Shown here piece by piece: positions 18,625 to 27,752 of a stretch of DNA of 64,000 nt. The notes below the pieces were generated by a model, which did not search any database, had not been told where the DNA came from, and worked only from the letters and a program-made list of their open reading frames with translations. Position 1 is the first letter of the stretch, and every line of letters starts with the position of its first letter. Source of the DNA: Halomonas heilongjiangensis (GTDB lineage Bacteria; Pseudomonadota; Gammaproteobacteria; Pseudomonadales; Halomonadaceae). Location: NCBI RefSeq assembly GCF_002879645.1, contig NZ_PNRE01000025.1, positions 128,585 through 192,584 of the forward strand, given 5' to 3'. The position numbers and the translations under genes are program-made.

Positions 18625-18681
18625 CGGCTTGCCGTGCTCCTTTCCTTCATTGCAATTCCTGCCAGGCTTCGGCCGCCGGCC

Positions 18682-18708
18682 GGTTCGCTCGGCGCCGCCG
18701 AGCGAACC
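18682..18708 (-). other. Strong hairpin between two glycosyltransferase genes
   Basis: A perfect twelve-base stem (GGTTCGCTCGGC/GCCGAGCGAACC) with a three-base loop starts eleven bases after the GT2 stop on the minus strand. There is no T-tract, so it may stabilise or process the mRNA rather than terminate it. Confidence 0.5.
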
Positions 18709-18718
18709 AGCCGGGCGC

Positions 18719-20917
18719 CTACCGCAGCGAGAAGTCTTCGTGGATGAGCGTCAGGTTCGGGTTGTAGGCGGGATCCGTATCCAGCAACTTGCCCCAGGTA
18801 CGGCGCATGTAGTCGGCCTCCCGCAGCGCCCTGGCCCGCTTCTTCGGCGTATCGTCCGCCCCGCGGGACACCGATTCGTGGTGGTAGAGCTCGGCATGGG
18901 GGGTCCAGAGGTTACGGTACCCGGCTTCGCGGACCTTCAGACAGAGATCCACGTCGTTGTAGGCCACGGCCAGATCGGACTCGTTGAGCCCGCCCACCGC
19001 GTCGAAGACCTCCTTGCGCAGCAGCAGGCAGGCGGCCGTCACCGCCGAGAGGTTCTGCACCAGCTTCAGGCGCCCCCCATAGCCTTCCTCATGCCGCTGG
19101 AAGAAGCGATGCGCATGCCCGGCCACGCCGCCCAGGCCGAGGATCACCCCGGCATGTTGGATGGTGCCATTGGGGTAGTAGAGCTTGGCGCCCACGCAGC
19201 CGATCTCCGGCCGGCACGCCTGGCTGACCAGCTCCTCCAGCCAGGCCCCGTCGATGGGCTCCACGTCGTTGTTGATCAAGCCGATGACGCTGCCCCGGGC
19301 TTGGGCCGCGCCGAAGTTGTTGATCGCCGAATAGTTGAAGGGATGGTCCCAGCGCAGCACCCGTACCCGCGGGTCGCGGCGCGTCACCGACTCCATGTAG
19401 GCGAGGGTCTCGGGGCAACGGCTCTGGTTGTCGAGGATCAGCAACTCGAAGTGCCGATACGCCGTGCGCGCGAGGATCGCATCGACGCAGGGGCGGAGGA
19501 TCTCCACCCCGTCGCGGGTCGGCACCAACAGGCTCACCAGGGGCGCCGGGGCGGGCAACGGCCAGCGCACCCGCACGCTCCCCGGCAACAGTCCCGGGCC
19601 CACTTCGGCCGTCAACCCCCGTTCCTGCAGGTGGTGCCCCACCAGCGTCGGCCAGTGTTCGGCAGGCACCCCGGGCAGGGCGTCCACCGCGTGGTAGAGG
19701 ATCCTGCCGACATGGGTGCAGCAGACGGCCGCCTGCTCGCCCCGCCTGGCCAGGAACCCCAGGGCGAGCTCATGCACCCAGGCCTCGGGCGCACACCCCC
19801 CGGGAGGCTCGCGTCCCGCCGCCAACGCCTGCCAGGCATCGCCCCGGAAGAAGACCGCCCGTCCCAGGTAGGCGTGGGAGAGCAGCAGATCGGGATTCCA
19901 GGCCGGCTTGAAGCGGGGCGCCTGGCGCCTCCCCTCGGCATCGACACGGTCCTCGTCGCCATACACCAGTTGGGCCCGCGGATTCGCCTCGAGCGCCGCG
20001 GCCAGGGAATGGAGCGCCTGGTCGGCCAGGCGATCCCCCGGCGACATGCACAGCACCCACTCATCCGGCGCCGGCCTCGCCTGCGTTGCCACGCTCAGCC
20101 CGGGCTCCCGGGCCAGCTCGTCGACCAGCGCGGCCTGCCGGGCGGGATCCGCGACCACGGCCACCGCTCGCCAGGACGTCACCGCCTGGCCGCGCAGGCT
20201 CGCCAGGGTCGCCTGCCAGGCCGCCGGTGGGCTCGTCGCCTCCATCGGCAGCACCACCAGCACCGAGGGGGGCGACAGGGTTGCCAGACCGTCGCGAACC
20301 GCCCGGGCATCGGGGCGGCGCTCCAGGGTCTCGACCCAGTGCCGGTAGTTGCGACGCGAACAGAGGCTGACGAAGGTGGTCTCGTACTCGCGCAGCGCCA
20401 CCTGCCGCCAGCTCAACGCTTGCCGGCGCGCCGCCTCCCGCAGCCGTTGCACGACCTCGCGCGGGGTCCGGTCACGATAGGCGGCATGGGCATTGATCAG
20501 CCGCCGTACGAGCCGGTCGCGGGCGAAGGCGGGGGTCACCCACACCAGCCGGAAGCGCTGCAGCCGGAAACGCCCCTCGGCATTCATCGGCCGAAAGCGG
20601 ATCCGCCTGACCCCGAGCGGCACGTACACCAGCCGCTTGGTGACCTTGCCCACCCGCAGCGGCATATCGATGCGGACGCTGCGCTTGCCGGCCTCGAGGA
20701 GCAACCCCGCTGCCACCGTGGTCACCGAGCGCTCGGCCGTCAGTTCGATCATGTACCAGCCGGGCAGCGGCAACCCGCGGGTGGTCTGGAATTCGGCCTC
20801 CTCCGAGCGGACCTCCCAGGCCTCCTCCTCGGCCAGCCAGTGCACCCCATGGCCGGGGCTGAGCGGCAGTTTGAGGTCGATGCCCAGCGACACCGTGATG
20901 GCGGACTCGTGCGTCAT
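18719..20917 (-). CDS. Tandem-domain GT2 glycosyltransferase
   Basis: A 732-residue protein. The N-terminal about 170 residues are a beta-rich region of unknown function. A first, degenerate GT-A domain follows (about 185-430, with YGDEDRVD). The second, well-conserved GT2 domain has SLLVPTRDG, LILDNQS, NNDVEPID and the acceptor-side motif AGHAHRFF. The layout resembles O-antigen and capsule rhamnosyltransferases. The ATG at 20917 overlaps the previous stop (ATGA), which favours it over a GTG twelve bases upstream. It is part of a run of overlapping GT genes. Confidence 0.85.
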   Translation of the reverse strand: MTHESAITVSLGIDLKLPLSPGHGVHWLAEEEAWEVRSEEAEFQTTRGLPLPGWYMIELTAERSVTTVAAGLLLEAGKRSVRIDMPLRVGKVTKRLVYVPLGVRRIRFRPMNAEGRFRLQRFRLVWVTPAFARDRLVRRLINAHAAYRDRTPREVVQRLREAARRQALSWRQVALREYETTFVSLCSRRNYRHWVETLERRPDARAVRDGLATLSPPSVLVVLPMEATSPPAAWQATLASLRGQAVTSWRAVAVVADPARQAALVDELAREPGLSVATQARPAPDEWVLCMSPGDRLADQALHSLAAALEANPRAQLVYGDEDRVDAEGRRQAPRFKPAWNPDLLLSHAYLGRAVFFRGDAWQALAAGREPPGGCAPEAWVHELALGFLARRGEQAAVCCTHVGRILYHAVDALPGVPAEHWPTLVGHHLQERGLTAEVGPGLLPGSVRVRWPLPAPAPLVSLLVPTRDGVEILRPCVDAILARTAYRHFELLILDNQSRCPETLAYMESVTRRDPRVRVLRWDHPFNYSAINNFGAAQARGSVIGLINNDVEPIDGAWLEELVSQACRPEIGCVGAKLYYPNGTIQHAGVILGLGGVAGHAHRFFQRHEEGYGGRLKLVQNLSAVTAACLLLRKEVFDAVGGLNESDLAVAYNDVDLCLKVREAGYRNLWTPHAELYHHESVSRGADDTPKKRARALREADYMRRTWGKLLDTDPAYNPNLTLIHEDFSLR

Positions 20918-23160
20918 GGTTCGAACCACCCTGCCGGCAAGGCGCTGTCCCAGGTCACGAGCCCCAGGCGCGCCAGTTCCGGCGGCGCCACCGTGGCCCG
21001 TCGATTCGGCGGTACCGGCGCCTCGCTCCCGCGTAGCTCCTCCGCCTTGCGGGAAATGGCATCGGCCAGGCAGAACGTCAGGCTCGGGGCCCGGGTCATG
21101 AAGCGGGCGTTGGTCTGGGCGAGCAGGACATCGGGCGCCAGCGACCGGGCCAGCGAGGCGTCGATGCTGCCGGCCGAATGCACGAAGGTCAGGCGCCCGA
21201 ACAGCCGCACCAGATACTGGAACATCGAGAGGCTCGACGAGGCGCCGAACAGCAGGCAGTGTTGCTGCCCATATAGCGCCTCGGGATTCTGCCAGACGAT
21301 CATTCGTCCCATGTTGGGCAAGCCATTGTCATAGCACTTGTAGGGTTCATGGGAGAAGGAGACCTGGCGCTCCGCCGGTGCCATTCTTGGCGATGGCAAC
21401 TTGCCGCCCAGGTCGCCCTTGACGTGGAAGGGGGCATACTCGTCGGCGGCGAACAGCCGCTCGGCCGGCCGGCGATCGTGCCCCAGGGTCTCCAGCAGCG
21501 CCAGGGTCGCGGCCAGCGCACCACGATGCGTCCAGTGCGTATCCGTCACGTAATAGGCCGCATCGCCCAGGGCACGCAGCGGCGCCAGTGGGTGGACCAG
21601 CAGGGCGGCCGGCAAGGTCGCCGCCACCTGGTCCACCGGCCCCTCCCCGACCGCCGGCAACGGGTGGTACTGGCCCATCACCTGCTCCTTGCTGGGTGCC
21701 GCCAGCAGGGCGCAGGCCGCCCCGAGCGACCCCGCGAGGCCCCGTAGCCCCTCCCCGTAGGCCGCCCAGCGCTGCCGCCCCAACGCATTCAAGCGCAGGT
21801 GGCCACAGTGCTGATGCACGCTGGCATTGGTATCGCGATCCAGGAACAGCCACCCGTCACGGCCGACCAGCACGCCGCCCTCCCCGACCGTCACCGCCTC
21901 GGCATCGATGCTCAGGCGCTCGAGCTCCAGCACCCGGTCATCGAGTAGCAGGTGAAGCACCAGGTCGCCGGCCGGACGCGGCACCTCGACACGGAAGTGC
22001 GCGGCGCAGCGGCCATCCTGCCGGCGGTCCAGGGCCAGGGGATAGACCAGGTCGCTCTCCTCCTCCCAGCTCACCCGCAGCGACGCCCGCCCGGCGTCGA
22101 CCCCCTCGGCCAGGCACATCCGGCCCTGGAGCAACAGGCCGCGCGGCGTCCGCACCGTGCGCCTGGCGGTCGGCGTCTCCAGGGTCCATTCGGCGACGGG
22201 CTCGGGCAGTGCCGAGGCGACACCCGCGCGTTCCCCCGCGAGGAGCCACCGTGCGAGCCGGCGCAGCGCCCCGCGCCGATGCCCAGGGAGCTCACGCTGG
22301 GCCTCCTGGCGCTCCACCGGCAGCGCCAGCAACTGGCGATGCACCTCGGGCGCCAGCCGCTCGGCCAGGCGACAGGTCTTGTCGTTGCGGTCGAAGCGCT
22401 CGAAGTAGTCGCGTCCCTTGTGGTAGCCCGGCGTCGCCGCACTCCCGCGCACCGACTTGCCGAGCAGGAACTCCTCCACCGACTTGATGAGGTAGTGGTT
22501 GACCCGAGCACCGCCCCACACCACCTTGCGACTGAGGCCCGGGCGCTCCTCCAGCGGCTCGAGCCGCTGTCCCCTGGCGTTCACGTAGTGGCCATGGTCC
22601 AGCGTGACATGATGTGGATTGAGAAATGCCGTCACACGCTCGGGCCGTACGATGCTCTTGTAGTGGCGATTGGTGCGGAAGCTGCGCGGCGCCCGCTGCA
22701 CGAAGCGCTCGATGACCAGCCCCTCCTCACGGAAGCGCGCTCCCGACGAGCCGAAGCAGGCCCAGTTGAGGGCCAGTGCCCCTACCGACGCGTCGGCGAA
22801 GAGCCGCGCCAGCCACGGCAACAGGGAGGGTGGCCCTGTATCGCCTTCCAGCGGCAGCAGGTATTCATCGGCATCGATGAAGGCCAGCAGGTCCAGCGCG
22901 TCGGGACAGCGGGCCAGCAACGCCCGATAGGCGCCCAGCTGCGGCTTCTCGTCGCCCACCGTTGGCACCTCGAGCAGGGTCACCAGCCCCAGGGTCTCGA
23001 GCAGTGCGAGATACTCGCGCGTCCCGTCGTTGCTCCCGTTGTCGGCAATCAGGAAGTGCGATACCCCCACCGCCAGGTGGAAGGCGATCCACTCCCGCAG
23101 GTCGGGCAGTTCGTTCTTGACGATGGCCGCCACGCCCAGCTTCGGTAATCCGTTGTTCAC
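20914..23160 (-). CDS. GT92/GT2-like glycosyltransferase fused to an AlgJ/AlgX-like SGNH O-acetyltransferase-type domain
   Basis: A 748-residue fusion. Residues 1-290 form a glycosyltransferase of the GT92/Glyco_tranf_2_4 type: AAIVKNE, DNGSNDGT, and the metal motif FIDADEYL. Residues of about 430-748 resemble alginate acetylation proteins AlgJ/AlgX: DGWLFLD, DTHWTHRGA (Asp-His pair), and FGASSS where the family has GDS. The serine is kept but the preceding Asp is Ala. A single protein could therefore add a sugar and O-acetylate it, although AlgJ/X domains normally act in the periplasm and no signal peptide or membrane segment is seen here. The GTG start overlaps the upstream stop (GTGA). Confidence 0.8.
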   Translation of the reverse strand: MNNGLPKLGVAAIVKNELPDLREWIAFHLAVGVSHFLIADNGSNDGTREYLALLETLGLVTLLEVPTVGDEKPQLGAYRALLARCPDALDLLAFIDADEYLLPLEGDTGPPSLLPWLARLFADASVGALALNWACFGSSGARFREEGLVIERFVQRAPRSFRTNRHYKSIVRPERVTAFLNPHHVTLDHGHYVNARGQRLEPLEERPGLSRKVVWGGARVNHYLIKSVEEFLLGKSVRGSAATPGYHKGRDYFERFDRNDKTCRLAERLAPEVHRQLLALPVERQEAQRELPGHRRGALRRLARWLLAGERAGVASALPEPVAEWTLETPTARRTVRTPRGLLLQGRMCLAEGVDAGRASLRVSWEEESDLVYPLALDRRQDGRCAAHFRVEVPRPAGDLVLHLLLDDRVLELERLSIDAEAVTVGEGGVLVGRDGWLFLDRDTNASVHQHCGHLRLNALGRQRWAAYGEGLRGLAGSLGAACALLAAPSKEQVMGQYHPLPAVGEGPVDQVAATLPAALLVHPLAPLRALGDAAYYVTDTHWTHRGALAATLALLETLGHDRRPAERLFAADEYAPFHVKGDLGGKLPSPRMAPAERQVSFSHEPYKCYDNGLPNMGRMIVWQNPEALYGQQHCLLFGASSSLSMFQYLVRLFGRLTFVHSAGSIDASLARSLAPDVLLAQTNARFMTRAPSLTFCLADAISRKAEELRGSEAPVPPNRRATVAPPELARLGLVTWDSALPAGWFEP

Positions 23161-24638
23161 GTCGATAATCGCTTCGTTCTCGTCACTGGAAACAGCGTCT
23201 CGATGGCCTGGCCGAGCGCATCGAGGTATGCCGCCTGTCCGTAGTGTGTCAGGGCCCGTTCGCGGCCGGCCGCGCCCATGGCGGCCAACCGGTCGGGATG
23301 GCCGGCCAGCTCGGCGATGCTCGCCGCGGCCGCCTCGGGGTCGCCGAAGGGGACCAGAACCCCCGTGCGCCCCTCGCCCACCAGCTCCGGCAGCGCCCCC
23401 CAGGCATAGGCCACCACCGGCCGCGCCGCCGCCATGGCCTCGAGCACGGTGCGCCCGAAGGATTCCTGGAAACGCGACAGGTTCACCACTACGTCCAGCT
23501 CGGCGAGCGCCTCGCGCGGATCCTCGACATAGCCTCGATGAACCAGCCGGCGGGACCGATCCGCGGCCAGCAGCGTCTCCAGCTCCGGGGTGGAAGCCCC
23601 GTACAACCGGCACTCGACCTCGAGGCCCCGCGTCGACAGCGCCGCGGCCATGGCCGCGAAGTCCGCAAGCCCCTTCTTGGCCACCAGGCTGCCGAGCATG
23701 CCGACGCGCAGGGGGCGGCCATCCGTCGGCCCGGGCGGTGCCAGCGCGGTCCACGCCTCCATATCCAGGGTATTGGCGACCACCTTCACCGCCGTCCCCT
23801 GGCCCTCGAACGCCCTGGCCGTGCAGCGGGAGTTGGCCACGATCAGGTCGGACATCGCCATCACCCGCGCCACCACCGACGCCGGTTCGGCCCCCAGGGT
23901 CCGGCAGAGCGCCGGATCGTGGGCAGGCAGCTCGCGCACATGGGTGATCACCGGAAGGCCCAGGGCCCGGGCGGCCAGTGCCGGCGTCTCCAGGGTCAGG
24001 GTATTGAGATAGACCCCCTCGGCCCGGCACTCGGCGAGCAGCCGCCGGAAGGCCTCGACGCTGTCGGGACAGGCCGGCCGATGCGCCTGCCACCAGGCGT
24101 AGGGCAGCACCTTGACGGCACGGCAATGGGCCAGCAGTTCGGCCAGGTAGTGCGGTTGGCTGGCATTGGGCACGGCCACCACCACCTCGGCCCCCAGCGC
24201 CTCCAGGCCTCGCACCACGTCCAGCAGGCTGCGCTCGGCACCGAACAGCCGCGGGCCCAGGTCATGGGCACACACGACCAGCCGCGGGCTTCCCTCGCCA
24301 CCGTTTCTGCCCCGACCGGCGACCAGGGGCAGCGGGTCGAGGCCACGCCGGCGTCCCCATGCCCAGTAGTGAAGCAGCGCCTCGCCGCCCTGCCAGCGTC
24401 CGCGCCCATGACGCCAGCCATAGCCGCTGAGGCTGAGATGCGGCGAGGGCTCACGGCCCTCCCCCAGGCCGAAGTCGACGAAGTGCCGCAGCGGATCCAT
24501 CCCCGACTCGGCCACATCGGGGTAGCGCGCCAGGTACCAGGCGCGGTCCAGCAGACGCCGTGCGGCCAGCAGCAGCCAGGGGTAGCGCCAGCCATGCCGA
24601 CGCCACCCTTGTCGCCACGGCTCAATCACCCCCAACAC
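23157..24638 (-). CDS. GT4 glycosyltransferase with N-terminal WYL-type module
   Basis: A 493-residue protein. Residues 25-75 carry the motif WYLARYPDV followed by GMDPLRHFVDFG and GREPSP, a short module seen at the start of several polysaccharide enzymes in this locus. From about residue 118 there is a GT4 glycosyltransferase with a GAERSL acceptor-side motif, VGMLGSLVAKKG, and the donor-binding ESFGRTVLEAMAAARPVVA segment. The GTG at 24638 has AGAGG upstream and overlaps the preceding gene by 17 bases. A second GTG nine bases later is less likely because its G-rich site would be too close. Donor and acceptor are unknown. Confidence 0.87.
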   Translation of the reverse strand: MLGVIEPWRQGWRRHGWRYPWLLLAARRLLDRAWYLARYPDVAESGMDPLRHFVDFGLGEGREPSPHLSLSGYGWRHGRGRWQGGEALLHYWAWGRRRGLDPLPLVAGRGRNGGEGSPRLVVCAHDLGPRLFGAERSLLDVVRGLEALGAEVVVAVPNASQPHYLAELLAHCRAVKVLPYAWWQAHRPACPDSVEAFRRLLAECRAEGVYLNTLTLETPALAARALGLPVITHVRELPAHDPALCRTLGAEPASVVARVMAMSDLIVANSRCTARAFEGQGTAVKVVANTLDMEAWTALAPPGPTDGRPLRVGMLGSLVAKKGLADFAAMAAALSTRGLEVECRLYGASTPELETLLAADRSRRLVHRGYVEDPREALAELDVVVNLSRFQESFGRTVLEAMAAARPVVAYAWGALPELVGEGRTGVLVPFGDPEAAAASIAELAGHPDRLAAMGAAGRERALTHYGQAAYLDALGQAIETLFPVTRTKRLST

Positions 24639-26664
24639 AGGGCCTCTCGACTTCCCTGCCCCCCTGGGCCAGGTAGGCCCTCAAGGGCTCGGCCAGCCGT
24701 TCCGGCAAGGGCTCCCGGTTCAGCCAGCGTATCCCCTCCTCGACCCGCAGCCACGGCACGCTGTCGGGCCAGCTCTCCGGCGTCCCCGGCGCCTGCACCA
24801 GCAACTCTCCGGCGGCCAGGGTGATCCCGGCATGGGCAACGGCCAACTCCTCCTCGTGGCAGAGCTCCCAGACTTCATCGGCCACCCGCCGTGAGGCGAA
24901 GTCATCCGGTCGTGACCAGGGGCAGAGCACCACGGCCAGCCCCGCTTGACGCAGCCGCAACACGCACTCGAGCACCGCTCTCAGCTCGGGATTACGCGCC
25001 GAGAGGTCGGCCAGCACCGCGAAGTCGAACGCTCTGGGGGCCAGAGGCAGGCTCCCCAGCGGCGCCGGAAAGGCCCGGCGATGGTGTTGGGCATCCAGAA
25101 CCGGCACCACCTGGCGTCCATGCCACCAACGCGCCGCCTGATGGTAGAGGTGGCGCAAGCCATTGTTGACCGTGCGCACGTGCGTGGCCGAATGCTGGGT
25201 CAGGGAGTCGGGCTGGACCAGCGAGAATGCCAGCGGCACCTGGGGACAGACCCTCAACAACGCCTGCTCGCCGTAGCGACGCGTCAACCGCTCGACGAAC
25301 TCGTTGTCGGCCGCGACACGCACCGGATCCCACAGGCCAAGCTCATCCAGCACCTCGCGGGGCACCATCAGCGACGAGGGATTGACCTCCAACCAGTCAC
25401 CGCACAGGTGCCAGGGGCCGACGAACCGCAGTTGCGGGTCGGCCCGGACCCAGAACGAGAGCGCCCCCCTGGCGTCGTGGTGCGTCAGCAGCGCGATGAC
25501 CTGTTGCTCGATCTTCTGAGGATGCGACCAGTCGTCGCTGTCGTGCACCGTGACATAGGCGCCACGCGCGGCACGCATGCCGGTATTGCGCGCCGCATAG
25601 GCGCCGAGGTTGCGTTCGTGTCGCAGCAGCTTCAGTCGCGGCTCGCACTCGGCGCGCCGTTCGACCAGCTCGGCCGTGCCATCGCTGCTGGCGTCATCGA
25701 CCACCAGGATCTCGAGGTGGGGCCAGCTCTGCGCCAGCAGGCTATCCAGCGCCACCTCCAGGGTCTCCTCGGCCTCGAAGGCGGGCACCACTACCGAGAC
25801 CAGCGGCATCTGACGGCGTGGCGTGGCGGTGACCCGTCGCGTTTCCAGTCCGGACAGGCCGACACTCGCTCCTCGCCGGAGGCGCAAGGGTGCCAGCTTG
25901 TGACGCTCATACAGTCGATTCAGCGCGGTCAGCCGCTGTTCGGCAGGCCGTGCGGCGAGACTCGCCTCGACCAGGGCACGGACCGAGGGATCGTCGCCTA
26001 ACTGGCCGGCCGCCAGCTCGGCCAATGCCTCGGCATCCTGCCGCAGCCTCAGCCGGCACTTCACCCGAGCCTGGGCCAAGTAGGGGGCAAAGGGGCTGGC
26101 CGCCAGGGGCCGTTCATGTGCCAGGTGCGCCAGTGCCTCACGATAACGGCCATGGCCGTAGTGCCAGCCTGCGAGATACCAGTGCGCCGCCCCATCGCCC
26201 CCCCGGGCCAGGGCCTGCAGCCGCGGCAAGGCGGCCTGGGCGTGCCCATGCCAGAGCTGCTGGTGATACCAGATCGCCGAGGCTCGCAGGAAGGGCAGAT
26301 CGCTCAGTGCCCCATGGGGCGACGGGCGACGCCCTTCGTGGACGCCATGGCGCAGGAAGTGCACCAACGGGTTGGCATTGGCCTGACGCACGTCGGCATA
26401 GCGCTGCAGATACCACTGGGGAACGAAGCGGGGATCCGGCGCATAGCCCTGCCGCCAGCCATGGCGCAGGAAGTGCAGCGCCGGCCGCCAGGCCAACGGA
26501 CGTCGCCAGGCCGGCAGTTGTGCCCGATAGTAGTCAGGCTGGAACATGCCATGACGACGAATCAGCGCAAGCTGGCCACGCTCTGCCCGGCTGGGCCACA
26601 GGGGCAGGAAGTGGCCCAACCGCCCTAGCCAGCGCAGCACCCCACCCCTCGTCACGAGAGTCAT
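24622..26664 (-). CDS. GT2 glycosyltransferase with two N-terminal WYL-type modules
   Basis: A 680-residue protein. Two modules (YYRAQL...HFLRHGW and WYLQRYADV...HFLRHGVHEGRRPSP) occupy about residues 40-120. A helical, TPR-like segment follows to about 270. The GT2 domain then shows VSVVVPAFEAEETLE, VVDDASSDGT, NTGMRAARG and HDSDDW. The C-terminal about 150 residues are uncharacterised. The start overlaps the stop of the upstream ATP-grasp gene by four bases (ATGA), so sugar transfer is translationally coupled to the ATP-grasp block. Confidence 0.87.
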   Translation of the reverse strand: MTLVTRGGVLRWLGRLGHFLPLWPSRAERGQLALIRRHGMFQPDYYRAQLPAWRRPLAWRPALHFLRHGWRQGYAPDPRFVPQWYLQRYADVRQANANPLVHFLRHGVHEGRRPSPHGALSDLPFLRASAIWYHQQLWHGHAQAALPRLQALARGGDGAAHWYLAGWHYGHGRYREALAHLAHERPLAASPFAPYLAQARVKCRLRLRQDAEALAELAAGQLGDDPSVRALVEASLAARPAEQRLTALNRLYERHKLAPLRLRRGASVGLSGLETRRVTATPRRQMPLVSVVVPAFEAEETLEVALDSLLAQSWPHLEILVVDDASSDGTAELVERRAECEPRLKLLRHERNLGAYAARNTGMRAARGAYVTVHDSDDWSHPQKIEQQVIALLTHHDARGALSFWVRADPQLRFVGPWHLCGDWLEVNPSSLMVPREVLDELGLWDPVRVAADNEFVERLTRRYGEQALLRVCPQVPLAFSLVQPDSLTQHSATHVRTVNNGLRHLYHQAARWWHGRQVVPVLDAQHHRRAFPAPLGSLPLAPRAFDFAVLADLSARNPELRAVLECVLRLRQAGLAVVLCPWSRPDDFASRRVADEVWELCHEEELAVAHAGITLAAGELLVQAPGTPESWPDSVPWLRVEEGIRWLNREPLPERLAEPLRAYLAQGGREVERPCVGGD

Positions 26665-27728
26665 CGGAGGCGAGGCCCTTCACGCCAGGCCTGGCGCGCC
26701 GTCATCATGGCGCGAGTATGCCGCCAGATGGCCCGGGCCACGTTGCGCGGCTGTCCGACCGCAGGGAAGTGATGGCCACCGATACCGGGGTTGGTATTGA
26801 TCTCCAGCACACAGGCCGCCGGGCGTTCATCGGGCACCTCGCTGTCGAGCATGATGTCCACGCCCGCCAGCTCCAGACCGGGAATGGCCGCCACCGCCGC
26901 CACGGTGAGCGCCTTGACGGATTCGGGCAGCGCGTCGGTGACATCCAGCGTCTCCCCACCCGCAGAGAAATTGGCTTCCTGGCGGAGATAGACCTTCCGG
27001 CCTTCCGGCAGCACGCTTTCGACGCCGAGCTGCTGCCGCTCGAGGTTGGTACGGATATGCTTGCGCACCTTGATCAAGCGTGTGGAGAGATGGGGATTCC
27101 TGGCGCGCAGGGCATTCTTGGCCTCGATGAGCTCGGCGATGGTGGAATGCCCATCGCCCACCACATGGGCCGCATCCTTGCCCAGGGCACCCACCACTTC
27201 TCCACCGACCACCAGCACGCGGTACTCGACCCCCGACATCTGGCGTTCGACCAGCACACCGCCACCCGCCTTGTTGGCTCGGCGGAACGCCCGCTTGAGC
27301 TCGGTGGGTGTCTGTACGCCCACCGAGATGCCGTACCCCTTGGTACCGGTCTTCGGCTTGATGACCAGCGGCGCATTCAAGCGCTGCTGCATGGCCGAGA
27401 CCTTGGCCAGGCTCTTGGCCACGCCACCCGGGGCGACGGGAATACCCGAGCGCTGCAGCAGGACACGCGTCAGATCCTTGCGGCCCGCAAAGGTTGCCGC
27501 CACCGTGGTATCCAGCGAGCGGCTATCGTGGAACAGAATATCGACGTCTTCCACACGCGCAACGAACATATAGCGCGATAGCCACTCGATGCTGGCGCCA
27601 TCGCGCTCGGCTTCCCTGGCGATCAGCAAGGGGCCGAGCGCCCGGGTCCTCATCGCCTCGAAAATCGTATCGTGAGACTCCACTGTCTTGCTGATCAGGG
27701 TCTCTCGAACATTCGTCCATAGATTCAT
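26661..27728 (-). CDS. Cyanophycin-synthetase-like ATP-grasp ligase
   Basis: A 355-residue single-domain ATP-grasp protein. It has the ATP-loop KPKTGTKGYGI, GDGHSTIAELI, LRQEANFSAGG, GVDIMLD and the metal-binding LEINTNPGIGGHHFP. These are hallmarks of the ATP-grasp region shared by CphA and GshAB, enzymes that form amide bonds through acyl-phosphate intermediates. CphA's Mur-ligase-like half is absent. It belongs to the ENxxPGIGGHH subclass, like the C-terminal domain of the ATP-grasp/CapA fusion. It is the last ligase before the glycosyltransferases. The substrate is not predictable from sequence alone. Confidence 0.85.
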   Translation of the reverse strand: MNLWTNVRETLISKTVESHDTIFEAMRTRALGPLLIAREAERDGASIEWLSRYMFVARVEDVDILFHDSRSLDTTVAATFAGRKDLTRVLLQRSGIPVAPGGVAKSLAKVSAMQQRLNAPLVIKPKTGTKGYGISVGVQTPTELKRAFRRANKAGGGVLVERQMSGVEYRVLVVGGEVVGALGKDAAHVVGDGHSTIAELIEAKNALRARNPHLSTRLIKVRKHIRTNLERQQLGVESVLPEGRKVYLRQEANFSAGGETLDVTDALPESVKALTVAAVAAIPGLELAGVDIMLDSEVPDERPAACVLEINTNPGIGGHHFPAVGQPRNVARAIWRHTRAMMTARQAWREGPRLR

Positions 27729-27752
27729 TGGCCACTTACCTGCGGCAAGGGA

